Shown: positions 18,808 through 25,577 of the stretch, piece by piece
Numbering within the stretch: the stretch's first letter is position 1
Layout of the letters: each line of letters begins with the position of its first letter
DNA from: an uncultured Erwinia sp.
GTDB taxonomy: Bacteria > Pseudomonadota > Gammaproteobacteria > Enterobacterales > Enterobacteriaceae
Direction of reading: 5' to 3'
DNA: 36,062 nucleotides
Assembly (NCBI GenBank): GCA_913775305.1
Contig: CAJYIY010000058.1
Coordinates: 1-36,062 of the forward strand
Notes under the pieces: model-generated
The model's input: the letters and a program-made list of their open reading frames with translations, nothing else
The model's database searches: none
What the model was told of the DNA's origin: nothing
Position numbers and translations under genes: made by a program

Positions 18808-18819
18808 TCGATACATCGA

Positions 18820-18855
18820 CCCTGACCACGCCCCCTGGGGCGTGGTCAGGGTTTC
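18820..18855 (+). terminator. Long hairpin between convergent ybaY and ybaZ
   Basis: A 14-15 bp almost perfect stem (18820-18834 with 18837-18851) with a tiny loop, followed by TTT on the plus strand. The ybaZ stop codon (18846-18848) is inside the right arm. It probably ends ybaY transcripts. Confidence 0.7.
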
Positions 18856-19160
18856 CAGTGATAGCGCCTGAGATCAACTTTGCCATCCGCTGAAACCTCA
18901 ATGCCTTCGGCCTCCAGCGCAAGCCGCTGCCTGTGCATATCCTCACCCGTCAGCGATATTTCACCCAGCCGGTTAATGACACGGTGCCAGGGGAGTTTGC
19001 TGCCCTCCGGCAGGCGCTTCAGTACGCCCCCGACCTGACGTGCCGCTCTGGGAGAACCTGCCAGCTGCGCGATTTCGCCATAGGTGATGACACACCCACA
19101 GGGGATGGCCGCGAGGATCTGAATGATGCGATGGCGAAAATTATCGTGTTCTGAGTCCAG
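18846..19160 (-). CDS. ybaZ: YbaZ (Atl), alkyltransferase-like DNA lesion-binding protein
   Basis: The minus-strand reading gives 104 residues: DSEHDNFRHRIIQILAAIP, CVITYGEIAQLAGSPRAARQ, VGGVLKRLPEG, LPWHRVINRLGEISLTGED, ending LRRYHWKP. This is the Atl family related to O6-alkylguanine-DNA alkyltransferase, with the acceptor Cys of PCHR replaced by Trp (PWHR), so it binds O6-alkylguanine without repairing it and can hand lesions to nucleotide excision repair. The only plausible start is CTG at 19158-19160, preceded by AGGAGG with a 5-base gap. There is no in-frame ATG, GTG or TTG between that point and the upstream stop codon. The first downstream Met is at residue 75. Confidence 0.9.
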   Translation of the reverse strand: MDSEHDNFRHRIIQILAAIPCGCVITYGEIAQLAGSPRAARQVGGVLKRLPEGSKLPWHRVINRLGEISLTGEDMHRQRLALEAEGIEVSADGKVDLRRYHWKP

Positions 19161-19222
19161 TTTTTCCTCCTGAGCGTGTTTCTGACCAGCAGACGGCCGC
19201 GAAGCCGTTCAGCAAGGTTAGA

Positions 19223-19228
19223 AGTATA
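19223..19228 (-). promoter_or_regulatory. Possible -10 element for ybaZ
   Basis: TATACT on the minus strand, about 63 bases before the ybaZ start codon. No convincing -35 was found. Confidence 0.3.
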
Positions 19229-19322
19229 AAGGACATCGGGCAGCATAACGGGGGCTATTTGATGCATAACTGGCGAAATTCACCCGTATTGCGCAATAAA
19301 CAAACGGTCACCGGAGGCTGGC

Positions 19323-19351
19323 TTGCAATTGCCCTGGGGTTCATTGATAAT
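19323..19351 (+). promoter_or_regulatory. Promoter of ffs
   Basis: TTGCAA (19323-19328), a 17-base spacer, then GATAAT (19346-19351), followed by a GC-rich discriminator. The start near 19358 leaves a leader of about 27 bases, to be removed by RNase P. The GC-rich discriminator is typical of stable-RNA promoters under stringent control. Confidence 0.7.
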
Positions 19352-19384
19352 GCGCCTGCGCTTCGGTTATCCGGGGCCGTCAAT

Positions 19385-19498
19385 GGGGGCCCTGTTGGTT
19401 CTCCCGCAATGCTAATTTGTGAATTCGGTCAGGTCCGGAAGGAAGCAGCCGTAACAAATGACGCGTGTGCCGGGATGTAGCTGGCAGGGCCCCCACCC
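19385..19498 (+). ncRNA. ffs: 4.5S RNA, signal recognition particle RNA
   Basis: A 114-base gene matching the E. coli 4.5S RNA in length and structure. The ends GGGGGCCCTG and CAGGGCCCCCACCC pair to close a long hairpin. The conserved Ffh-binding domain is present: GGTCAGGTCCGGAAGGAAGC followed by AGCC, with the GGAA tetraloop and asymmetric internal loops. The RNA joins Ffh to form the SRP that targets inner-membrane proteins. Most differences from E. coli fall in the mid-stem and appear compensatory (for example ATTTGT with ACAAAT). Confidence 0.98.
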
Positions 19499-19622
19499 AA
19501 TTCCGCAGTCGAAATCCTCCTGTCACTCTTTCTTTCACGTTAATATATTTCTGAGACAAGTTTGCATTCTGGTGCAGAACTGCCTAATTTTTCCTGTGAA
19601 ATGCAACGGCTGAGGGGACCCA

Positions 19623-20042
19623 ATGCAAAAGATACTGCTTACAGGAATACTGCTTTGCACGCTATCCACTCCCGCCCTGGCGGAGGAGAGTTTCGGCAAA
19701 GCGGCAGACAATAAACTGCAAAAGTGTACCGCAAACGCGGAAAACACCCTGGCATCGGTTGAGTGTTACGACGTGGCACTGGCAGCGTGGGACGCGGAAC
19801 TGAATAATCAGTACCGGCTGCTGCTGGCCAATGGATCAGCGGAGTTTAAATCTGCGATGAAAGTCTCGCAGGTAGCCTGGATTGCATATCGTGATGCCTA
19901 TATTAAAGCGATGCAGAGTGACTACCGACAGCGGCAGGGTACGATCTGGGGAATTATCATGTCAGAGGCCAGGCTACGCATTACGCGCGATAAAGCAATT
20001 GAACTCTATAAGCTGCGCAAGAGTACAGACCTCGGGAATTGA
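19623..20042 (+). CDS. Exported LprI-like (DUF1311) protein
   Basis: A 139-residue protein with a Sec signal peptide (MQKILLTGILLCTLSTPALA, cleavage after ALA). The mature part has the DUF1311/LprI pattern: two Cys (KLQKCTANAENTL and ASVECYDVALAAWDAELN), then VAWIAYRDAYIKAM and GTIWGIIMSEARLRITRDKA. LprI of Mycobacterium inhibits lysozyme; most family members are uncharacterised, so a periplasmic lysozyme-inhibitor role is only possible. GAGGGG lies 7 bases upstream of the ATG. In E. coli the ffs-hha interval carries different genes (pdeB, ylaC, maa). Confidence 0.85.
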   Translation: MQKILLTGILLCTLSTPALAEESFGKAADNKLQKCTANAENTLASVECYDVALAAWDAELNNQYRLLLANGSAEFKSAMKVSQVAWIAYRDAYIKAMQSDYRQRQGTIWGIIMSEARLRITRDKAIELYKLRKSTDLGN

Positions 20043-20215
20043 TAAGGATCTCAGGTCGATATCCTGATTCTGCTTTCGGCCGACAGCCTTTCTGCACACC
20101 AGGCCTGGTTTGAATGAGTTCGGACAGCGTCTTTGATGATGTCTTGCTGGTTGGACGACGCTCGATACGCCCTAACCAGCTCTGGTCATGCCGATCGTTT
20201 AAAATCATTTAAACG

Positions 20216-20437
20216 TCAGCGTACGAATTTCCACACCGAAACGGGAACTTTGTCATAAAGTTTATTCATGGTTAGTTCAGCGAGACGATGATCGGCTGCT
20301 GAATAAAATATAGCCAGTTCGTCATCAGATAATTCGTACTTGTTCTTTTCAATCACGCGCTCAAGGGTGTCGATAGAACGACAACGTCTCAGGCGCATCA
20401 GATAATCAGTTTTAGTTAAAAGTTTGTCAGTCATCAT
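20216..20437 (-). CDS. hha: Hha, H-NS-associated modulator
   Basis: A 73-residue Hha/YmoA protein: [56 protein letters not shown], nearly identical to E. coli Hha (72 residues). It binds H-NS and strengthens silencing of horizontally acquired genes, and acts as the toxin of the TomB-Hha pair. It starts 24 bases after the tomB stop, so the two form an operon. The second Met (20434) is an alternative start; no strong ribosome-binding site decides between them, suggesting coupling to tomB translation. Confidence 0.97.
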   Translation of the reverse strand: MMTDKLLTKTDYLMRLRRCRSIDTLERVIEKNKYELSDDELAIFYSAADHRLAELTMNKLYDKVPVSVWKFVR

Positions 20438-20461
20438 TAAACCGTAAGGAGTAGTGGGTTA

Positions 20462-20842
20462 CTAAAATGAATGGCTGGCCTGAATTTGACCGGGCGCACA
20501 TTCTTCTGCAAAAATGTTAAACAGTCGCTTTGCTGATTTCTGCCAGCGCTGAAGGTCCTGTGCATTAATGCCATAATTGCTGAATAACATAAAAGTATCA
20601 TCGAGATAATCATCGATCTGTCCAATCAGATCGCTATCTTCAACGTGCTTGATTTTGTAATTCATAGTAAATGCAGCAATATGCTCAATCAGGTCATTGA
20701 GCTGTAGGTTGATGGCAGAAGTAGGATCGTTAACCCAGCCATGGTGGCTGTCGCCTAACGTGGCCATACTTTCATCATACAGGTTTTCACACAAGAATTT
20801 CAGTTGGGCAATATCATGCCTTCTCGGTGAGTATTCGTCCAT
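20462..20842 (-). CDS. tomB: TomB, Hha-modulating antitoxin
   Basis: A 126-residue protein: MDEYSPRRHDIAQLKFLCEN, HGWVNDPTSAINLQLNDLIE, DDYLDDTFMLFSNYGINAQD, closely matching E. coli TomB (YbaJ, 124 residues). TomB antagonises Hha and promotes its oxygen-dependent oxidation. The start at 20842 is chosen because GGAGGGG lies 6 bases upstream and the product begins like the family; an in-frame ATG at 20857 would contain that ribosome-binding site. In E. coli tomB-hha lies immediately beside acrB; here about 5.3 kb of other genes separate them. Confidence 0.96.
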   Translation of the reverse strand: MDEYSPRRHDIAQLKFLCENLYDESMATLGDSHHGWVNDPTSAINLQLNDLIEHIAAFTMNYKIKHVEDSDLIGQIDDYLDDTFMLFSNYGINAQDLQRWQKSAKRLFNIFAEECAPGQIQASHSF

Positions 20843-20990
20843 CTTTTTCCCCTCCATCGCTAGAAAAACATGCCTGTTTACAGCACTTTTTTATACTTGG
20901 TAGACCAGGAAGTGATAATGACTCTTCAAATAAAACATTTATTCTAAATATAACTTATTTTGAGTTTTTTGTTAGCTGTTTGACGGATTA

Positions 20991-21344
20991 TTACAATTCT
21001 TCCAACATCGATCCCGGTTCGCTGTCTATGAAATCAAACACCAATCCCTCATCAGTGTGAACAAAATTGACCGAGTTAAAACTGGTTTCGTCTGAATCAA
21101 TATCAAGACAGGCATTGAAGACGTTCCAAAGGAAACTATAGTTCATTTTAAATCGGGAGTGTCCCAAGTCTTCCACGGAAATAACATTCAGAGTATTCGG
21201 CACATAATGGGCATTGGGGGAATACCACTTCAAGTTGCCAATCAGCTCTTTCTCTATTTTCGGAATGTTCCGTTTAATCTCGTCTACTAATTGTAGTGGA
21301 GTAATGTCACTTTGACGATTTTTTAACGGTAAAGTTCTGTGCAT
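20991..21344 (-). CDS. Unrecognised 117-residue cytoplasmic protein
   Basis: I do not recognise this gene. It encodes 117 residues with no signal peptide or membrane segment. The N-terminus is basic (MHRTLPLKNRQSDITPLQLV), a Trp/Asn-rich middle follows (NLKWYSPNAHYVPNTLNVIS, NYSFLWNVFNAC), and the C-terminus is strongly acidic (GLVFDFIDSEPGSMLEEL). CGGAGTG lies 6 bases before the ATG, so translation is likely. It is in an A/T-rich zone between tomB and the zinc island, which suggests acquisition. The small size and acidic tail recall immunity proteins of contact-dependent toxin systems, but no toxin is adjacent, so this is only a guess. Confidence 0.65.
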   Translation of the reverse strand: MHRTLPLKNRQSDITPLQLVDEIKRNIPKIEKELIGNLKWYSPNAHYVPNTLNVISVEDLGHSRFKMNYSFLWNVFNACLDIDSDETSFNSVNFVHTDEGLVFDFIDSEPGSMLEEL

Positions 21345-21481
21345 TTTTCACTCCGAGGTTGATTTCTGCTAATAGAGGAGGCTTTTTTTTACAACGAAAA
21401 CCGGTCTGATGTCATTCTGGTTTAGCCTATCGTTATGATTTGTCAGTTGATTGTTATTTCAAACTGATCCTCTTTTTTTCA

Positions 21482-21490
21482 GGGGGGGGG
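21482..21490 (+). repeat. G9 homopolymer next to a T7 tract
   Basis: A run of nine G residues follows TTTTTTTCA in an otherwise A/T-rich intergenic stretch, about 97 bases before the -35 of the zinc transporter promoter. Confidence 0.85.
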
Positions 21491-21586
21491 CAGGCTTGTT
21501 GAATTTTCTTAATATAAATGCCCGGAAAGACCATGGTGTAGCAGTGTAATACTTAGATACATTTTTATCTTATCATTTAACCAATT

Positions 21587-21615
21587 TTGGCGATAAATTA
21601 ATGTTATGTTATAAC
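21587..21615 (+). promoter_or_regulatory. Promoter of the zinc transporter operon
   Basis: TTGGCG (21587-21592), a 17-base spacer, TATAAC (21610-21615). The Zur box at 21601-21617 covers the spacer and the -10. The transcript should start near 21622, only about 10 bases before the first ATG. Confidence 0.7.
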
Positions 21616-21617
21616 AT
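21601..21617. promoter_or_regulatory. Zur box (zinc uptake regulator operator)
   Basis: ATGTTAT-N3-ATAACAT, a perfect 7-N3-7 palindrome identical in both arms to the E. coli Zur consensus. It overlaps the -10 of the transporter promoter, so Zn-Zur should repress. Confidence 0.9.
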
Positions 21618-21631
21618 ACTAAAATAGTGCT

Positions 21632-21760
21632 ATGCGCAATCCATCCTCTTCTTATTCTCGTTTTGGCACCCTCTTCAGCTGGCCAGCCTGGTTACGAATG
21701 ACGTTTACACTTGCATTGGTTGTGTTGCTGGTGCTGATGACAAAATGGGCGGTCACTTAA
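21632..21760 (+). CDS. Small single-pass membrane protein, first gene of the zinc operon
   Basis: An unannotated-looking 42-residue frame: a polar N-terminus (MRNPSSSYSRFGTLFSWPAW) followed by one hydrophobic segment (MTFTLALVVLLVLMTKWAV). It begins about 10 bases after the predicted start of the Zur-controlled transcript and its TAA stop overlaps the ATPase start (TAATG at 21758-21762), so it is positioned as the leading cistron and translationally coupled. No clear Shine-Dalgarno precedes the ATG. It could be an accessory subunit of the ABC transporter or a leader peptide. I recognise no family. Confidence 0.6.
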   Translation: MRNPSSSYSRFGTLFSWPAWLRMTFTLALVVLLVLMTKWAVT

Positions 21761-22449
21761 TGATTACGCTTAATAAGTTAATTGTCGGCTACCAGCAGCA
21801 CGCCGTGACGCCTGAGCTGGTCGGTGAGTTTACTCAGGGTAGCATGACGGCGCTGGTCGGTGATAACGGAAGCGGCAAGTCGACGCTGCTTAAAACGCTG
21901 TGCGGTATGATTCCACCGGTGAGCGGCAGTATCAGCATGCCCACGCCGCGCCCGACAATTGCCTGGCTACCGCAGCATGCTGAGCTTGAAAAATCGTTTC
22001 CCCTTACCGTTTTCGATCTGGTGGCGATGGGCTTCTGGCGTCAGTGCGGCTGGTTTGGGGGAATCAATCGCGGACAGCGCAAGCAGGTGCTGGAAGCGCT
22101 TGAGCGAGTCCGCATGCTCCCTTATGTCGATGCTTCACCGGGGACACTTTCCGGTGGCCAGCTTCAGCGCGTGCTGTTTGCCCGGTTGTTAATTCAGGAC
22201 GCCGAATTACTGCTGCTGGACGAGCCGTTTAGCGGTGTCGACAGCGACACTGTCGCTTTGCTCATCGAGCTGCTGGCAGAACGCCATCGTGCAGGTTGCA
22301 CCTTGATTGTGGTCCTGCACGATAAGGCGACGGTAGAGAATCATTTTCCTCAGGTACTGCGTTTAAAAGCGAGCCACAGCGAATGGTTCTGTCGCCACTG
22401 CGGCGTTACCGGGCTGAGTTTTTCGCGCAATGGAGAAGCACGGGCATGA
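21760..22449 (+). CDS. Zinc-type metal ABC transporter, ATP-binding protein
   Basis: A 229-residue ATPase of the metal (ZnuC/MntB-like) class. Walker A GDNGSGKST at residues 34-42, Q-loop WLPQHAE, signature LSGGQLQR at about 129-136, Walker B ELLLLDEPFSGVD, H-loop VVLHD. The tail (EWFCRHCGVTGLSF) has two Cys and two His that could bind metal. It energises uptake with the permease (ATGA overlap at 22446-22449) and the binding protein. The start at 21760 is preferred to an in-frame ATG at 21745, since it gives the normal ABC N-terminus and couples to the 42-residue gene. The Zur box indicates induction on zinc limitation. This is distinct from canonical ZnuC, whose gene sits divergent from znuA elsewhere in enterobacteria. 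Confidence 0.9.
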   Translation: MITLNKLIVGYQQHAVTPELVGEFTQGSMTALVGDNGSGKSTLLKTLCGMIPPVSGSISMPTPRPTIAWLPQHAELEKSFPLTVFDLVAMGFWRQCGWFGGINRGQRKQVLEALERVRMLPYVDASPGTLSGGQLQRVLFARLLIQDAELLLLDEPFSGVDSDTVALLIELLAERHRAGCTLIVVLHDKATVENHFPQVLRLKASHSEWFCRHCGVTGLSFSRNGEARA

Positions 22450-23309
22450 TGCTAATTGAACCCTTTATCGAATTTGGTTTCATGCGGCGTGCGCTGGTGG
22501 CCTGTGTTGCTCTCTCACTCAGTGCAACGCCGCTGGGGGTGTTCTTACTGCTTCGCCGTATGAGCCTGGTGGGAGACGCGTTATCCCACGCTGTGTTGCC
22601 CGGAGCAGCGATTGGCTATCTGATTTCCGGGCTGTCGCTGGTAGCTATGGGCATTGGTGGAGCGATAGCCGGACTGACGGTAGCACTCCTTTCCGGTGCC
22701 GTCAGCCGCTACACGCCGCTGCGGGAAGATGCCAGTTTCGCTGGCTTCTATCTTGGGTCACTGGCGCTGGGAGTGACGCTGGTGTCACTGCGTGGTTCCA
22801 GCGTCGATTTGCTGCACGTGCTGTTTGGGTCGCTGCTTGCCGTCGATGCGCCCTCAATTCTGCTGGTCTCCTGCATCAGCGGCATCTCTTTGCTGGTTCT
22901 GGCACTCATCTATCGTCCGCTGGTGATCGATGCCTTTGACCCGACGTATCTTGCGGCACAGAACCGCTGGACCTCACCGCTGGTCCACGGAATTTTTCTG
23001 GTGTTGGTGGTGATTAACCTGGTCGCAGGTTTCCAGGTGCTGGGGACGTTAATGAGTGTTGGGCTGATGATGCTGCCTGCTGCCAGCGCCCGCTTCTGGA
23101 GTCGCCACCTCTCCGGGACGCTCGCCGCAGCGATGCTGCTGGCGATATTCTCAAGTTTCATTGGCCTTTGTGCCTCATTTTATCTCTCGTTGCCAGCCGG
23201 GCCTGCAGTCGTACTGAGCGCGGCGGTGCTGTTCTTTATTTCCATTTTATTTGGACCCTGCGGCGGTATTTTTACCGGACGCAGAGTGTTGTCTATGGCA
23301 AAGGAGTAG
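22446..23309 (+). CDS. Zinc-type metal ABC transporter, permease
   Basis: About 287 residues with eight or nine hydrophobic segments, an ABC-3 family (ZnuB/MntC) permease. Conserved blocks are visible: LSATPLGVFLLLRRMSLVGD followed by ALSHAVLPGAAIGYL, then FYLGSLALGVTLVSLRG and a late block LGTLMSVGLMMLPAASARFW. It forms the inner-membrane channel of the transporter. The start overlaps the ATPase stop (ATGA); GGAG lies about 10 bases upstream. ATG 22449 is an alternative start. The frame opening at 22383 lies inside the ATPase gene. The binding-protein gene follows after 3 bases. Confidence 0.92.
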   Translation: MMLIEPFIEFGFMRRALVACVALSLSATPLGVFLLLRRMSLVGDALSHAVLPGAAIGYLISGLSLVAMGIGGAIAGLTVALLSGAVSRYTPLREDASFAGFYLGSLALGVTLVSLRGSSVDLLHVLFGSLLAVDAPSILLVSCISGISLLVLALIYRPLVIDAFDPTYLAAQNRWTSPLVHGIFLVLVVINLVAGFQVLGTLMSVGLMMLPAASARFWSRHLSGTLAAAMLLAIFSSFIGLCASFYLSLPAGPAVVLSAAVLFFISILFGPCGGIFTGRRVLSMAKE

Positions 23310-23312
23310 AAG

Positions 23313-24191
23313 ATGAAGAAGTTACCTTTTGTACTGGCATTATCAGCTCTGCTGGCCGCTCCGGCGGTGATGGCAAAAACGGTTCAGGCCGTTGCCAGCT
23401 TCAGCGTACTGGGCGATATCGTACAAAACGTCGGCGGTGAACACGTTGTGGTAAAGAGTCTGGTCGGGCCAAATGGCGATCCGCACACCTTTGAACCAAC
23501 GCCAAAAGACAGTCAGGAGCTGGCTCATGCCGACCTGGTATTTGTCAGCGGTCTGGGAATGGAAGGGTGGATGGATCGCCTGATTGCCTCTTCCGGTTAT
23601 AAAGGCCAGACCATTGTGGCATCAAAGGGGATTAATACGCGCAAGATGGAAGAGGATGGTAAAACGATTACCGATCCTCATGCGTGGAACAGCATGCAGA
23701 ACGGTGTGGTCTATGCAACCAATGTGATGAATGCGCTTATTGCGGCCGATCCAGCCGATGCGGGCTATTTCCGTCAGCAGGGCGGTGCCTATATTGAGAA
23801 ACTGAAAAAGCTGGACAGCTGGGCAATGCAGGAGTTTGCGCAAATCCCTGAATCAAAACGCAAGGTGTTAACAAGCCACGATGCCTTTGGTTATTTTGGC
23901 CAGCGCTACGGCGTCAGCTTCCTTTCTCCGGTTGGCTTTTCCACGGAGTCTAAAGCCAGCGCTTCGGATGTGGCAGCCCTGATTAACCAGCTGAAAAAAG
24001 AAAAGATTAATGCCTGGTTTATTGAAAACCAGACTGACCCTCGCCTGGTTAAGCAGATCGCCTCTGCCACCGGCGCTAAGCAGGGTGGAGAACTGTATCC
24101 GGAGGCCTTAACGGAAAAGGGCGGTGAAGCGGATAGCTATGTAGCAGCATTTAAGCATAACGTTGATGCTATGGTTGCCAGTATGAAGTAA
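23313..24191 (+). CDS. Zinc-type metal ABC transporter, periplasmic binding protein
   Basis: A 292-residue cluster A-I metal-binding protein with a Sec signal peptide (MKKLPFVLALSALLAAPAVM, cleavage after VMA). Likely ligands are His58 (GDPHTFEP), His123 (TDPHAWNS) and His189 (TSHDAFGYF). By eye the fourth ligand position holds Glu264 (LYPEAL) where TroA and PsaA have Asp. Three His ligands indicate zinc rather than manganese, which usually uses Glu at the third site. The His-rich loop of ZnuA is absent. The E-N-Q-T-D-P-R block near residue 240 is typical of the family. It is the last gene of the Zur-controlled operon and is followed by a terminator. Confidence 0.92.
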   Translation: MKKLPFVLALSALLAAPAVMAKTVQAVASFSVLGDIVQNVGGEHVVVKSLVGPNGDPHTFEPTPKDSQELAHADLVFVSGLGMEGWMDRLIASSGYKGQTIVASKGINTRKMEEDGKTITDPHAWNSMQNGVVYATNVMNALIAADPADAGYFRQQGGAYIEKLKKLDSWAMQEFAQIPESKRKVLTSHDAFGYFGQRYGVSFLSPVGFSTESKASASDVAALINQLKKEKINAWFIENQTDPRLVKQIASATGAKQGGELYPEALTEKGGEADSYVAAFKHNVDAMVASMK

Positions 24192-24198
24192 ACAGACC

Positions 24199-24227
24199 GG
24201 CGGATCGCCTGGCGATCCGCCTTTCTT
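24199..24227 (+). terminator. Terminator of the zinc transporter operon
   Basis: A 9-bp stem GGCGGATCG/CGATCCGCC with a 5-base loop, then TTTCTT. It separates the operon from the convergent repeat-protein gene. Confidence 0.82.
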
Positions 24228-24236
24228 ACCGACCTG

Positions 24237-25274
24237 TCAGAACGTACGATGGTAGTTAACCAGCGGCAGGACCGGAACGGTGGCATTGGTTGCAATGTTG
24301 ATGACGCCAATCTGCAATCCCTCCAGATGTTTGGTGGCGTTAACCAGGCCAATCTGGAACGATGTACTGTCGGAATAGTTGAAGGCGCCGATGTCCGCAT
24401 TGGTCACCCCCGTTGAGGCGTTAACGGCGCCAAAGTTAAAACCGTTGACGTTGTGAGCCACGTTAACCACGCCAATGTTGCCTCCCTGCACGTCGTTTGT
24501 CAGGTTGACCACGCCGAAGTTGGCGCCCTGAACGTTATGCGACATGTTGAGCGCACTGAAGTTAACACCTACGGTATCCTGCGACAGATTATATAACGGC
24601 GACAGATTCAGGCCCGTAACGTTGCCAGAGACGTTGACCAGACCGAGATTCACACCTTCGATATCACCTTCACTCCAGTTGCCGAGTACCCCTACGTTTA
24701 CCCCTTTCGCGTTGGCGGTATGGTTGAGCACAGTGATGTTAAGGCCGGTACTGTCACCCTGCGTCCAGTTGAAGGGCGCGACGTTTATCCCGTCCCGGCT
24801 TTCTGCGGTATAGTTTGCCAGCAGGCCAATATTCAGCCCTTTCATTTTACCTGTCTGAGTGACGATACCGATGTTTGCTCCCCTGACGCTTTTTGCCGCA
24901 CTGTAAAGACCGAAATCAATCCCGCTCAGATCGCCAACCTGGTTTCCCAGGCCGATGTTGACACCATTATCCGTGCCGCCGTGCCAGTTAAACAGACCAA
25001 TTGCCACACCATTCATACCATTGCGAATATGTGAACCGGCAACGGCACCGAGCTGCAAGCCGTTAAGCTGATCCAACTCACCGTACCCGAGCACAGGCAG
25101 ATCAAAACCATTAACTGTACCCGTATCGCTATAAAGGAAGCTTCCGTGGAAACCGTTTACCTCATTATCATCAGGTAAATTATTGAATGATGAGAGTTGA
25201 ATGGGGGTTGATGCCATACTGGTTGCGGAAAACATAACGCATGACAAGAGTAATGCTAATGTTGAACGTTTCAT
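24237..25274 (-). CDS. Exported 14-residue tandem-repeat protein
   Basis: A 345-residue protein with a Sec signal peptide (MKRSTLALLLSCVMFSATSM, cleavage after SMA). From about residue 70 to the end it consists of at least 15 repeats of 14 residues on the pattern G-x-N-x-G-x-x-N-x-x-x-x-x-x, for example GANFGVVNLTNDVQ, GGNIGVVNVAHNVN and GFNFGAVNASTGVT. The alternation of small, Asn and aliphatic residues suggests a regular beta structure such as a solenoid or stacked hairpins. It resembles surface-repeat families with GLQIGLVN-type motifs (LA_2272/VC2662-like), of unknown function. AGGG lies about 9 bases upstream of the ATG. It lies between the two Zur-regulated units, but no clear Zur box precedes it. 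There is no anchor or beta-barrel-like C-terminus, so it is probably periplasmic or secreted. Confidence 0.85.
   Translation of the reverse strand: MKRSTLALLLSCVMFSATSMASTPIQLSSFNNLPDDNEVNGFHGSFLYSDTGTVNGFDLPVLGYGELDQLNGLQLGAVAGSHIRNGMNGVAIGLFNWHGGTDNGVNIGLGNQVGDLSGIDFGLYSAAKSVRGANIGIVTQTGKMKGLNIGLLANYTAESRDGINVAPFNWTQGDSTGLNITVLNHTANAKGVNVGVLGNWSEGDIEGVNLGLVNVSGNVTGLNLSPLYNLSQDTVGVNFSALNMSHNVQGANFGVVNLTNDVQGGNIGVVNVAHNVNGFNFGAVNASTGVTNADIGAFNYSDSTSFQIGLVNATKHLEGLQIGVINIATNATVPVLPLVNYHRTF
24270..25070 (-). repeat. Degenerate 42-bp tandem repeats inside the repeat-protein gene
   Basis: The 14-residue protein repeats correspond to a 42-base period. DNA copies are diverged, with GTTAAC/GTTGACC words recurring (Val-Asn codons), so selection appears to act on the protein rather than on recent duplication. 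Confidence 0.7.
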
Positions 25275-25577
25275 GTTGATATCCCTATTTAATTATGATG
25301 CGTAACATTTGAATGACAGGGTATACATATAAACTGTGCCACTAATAAGACAGCAATCATCCTGATACCGACGCCATCAACGCGACGCTACGATACTTTG
25401 ATGAAGGTGCTTACTATAACTTACTGATTTCTTGGTTATTTCTTTGCCAAAAAATGCGGGGGCTGTAGTCTGTCTGGCTAATCTATTACGGGTTTGAAGG
25501 GGGTAAATAAATGTATTTACAAGCGAAATCCATTATCCTGGTATAAGATTTTTCACCAATCAAAAATAAATATACAC
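25275..25577. other. Intergenic stretch between the repeat gene and rpmJ2
   Basis: About 300 A/T-rich bases with no credible gene. It should hold the promoter of the repeat-protein gene. A degenerate sequence TTACTATAACTT near 25412 recalls half a Zur box but lacks the other arm. I see no other structure. Confidence 0.6.

Noticed and set aside
19385..19498. Possibility that the GC-rich hairpin is a terminator or repeat rather than RNA
   Set aside because: The GGTCAGGTCCGGAAGGAAGC core and complementary ends identify it firmly as 4.5S RNA.
24270..25070. CRISPR-like regular repeats
   Set aside because: The 42-base periodicity is in frame with the protein repeats, the copies are diverged at DNA level, and there are no unique spacers.
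25412..25425. TTACTATAACTT-like sequence upstream of the repeat-protein gene as a third Zur box
   Set aside because: Only one arm resembles the consensus and the opposite arm is absent, so Zur binding cannot be claimed.
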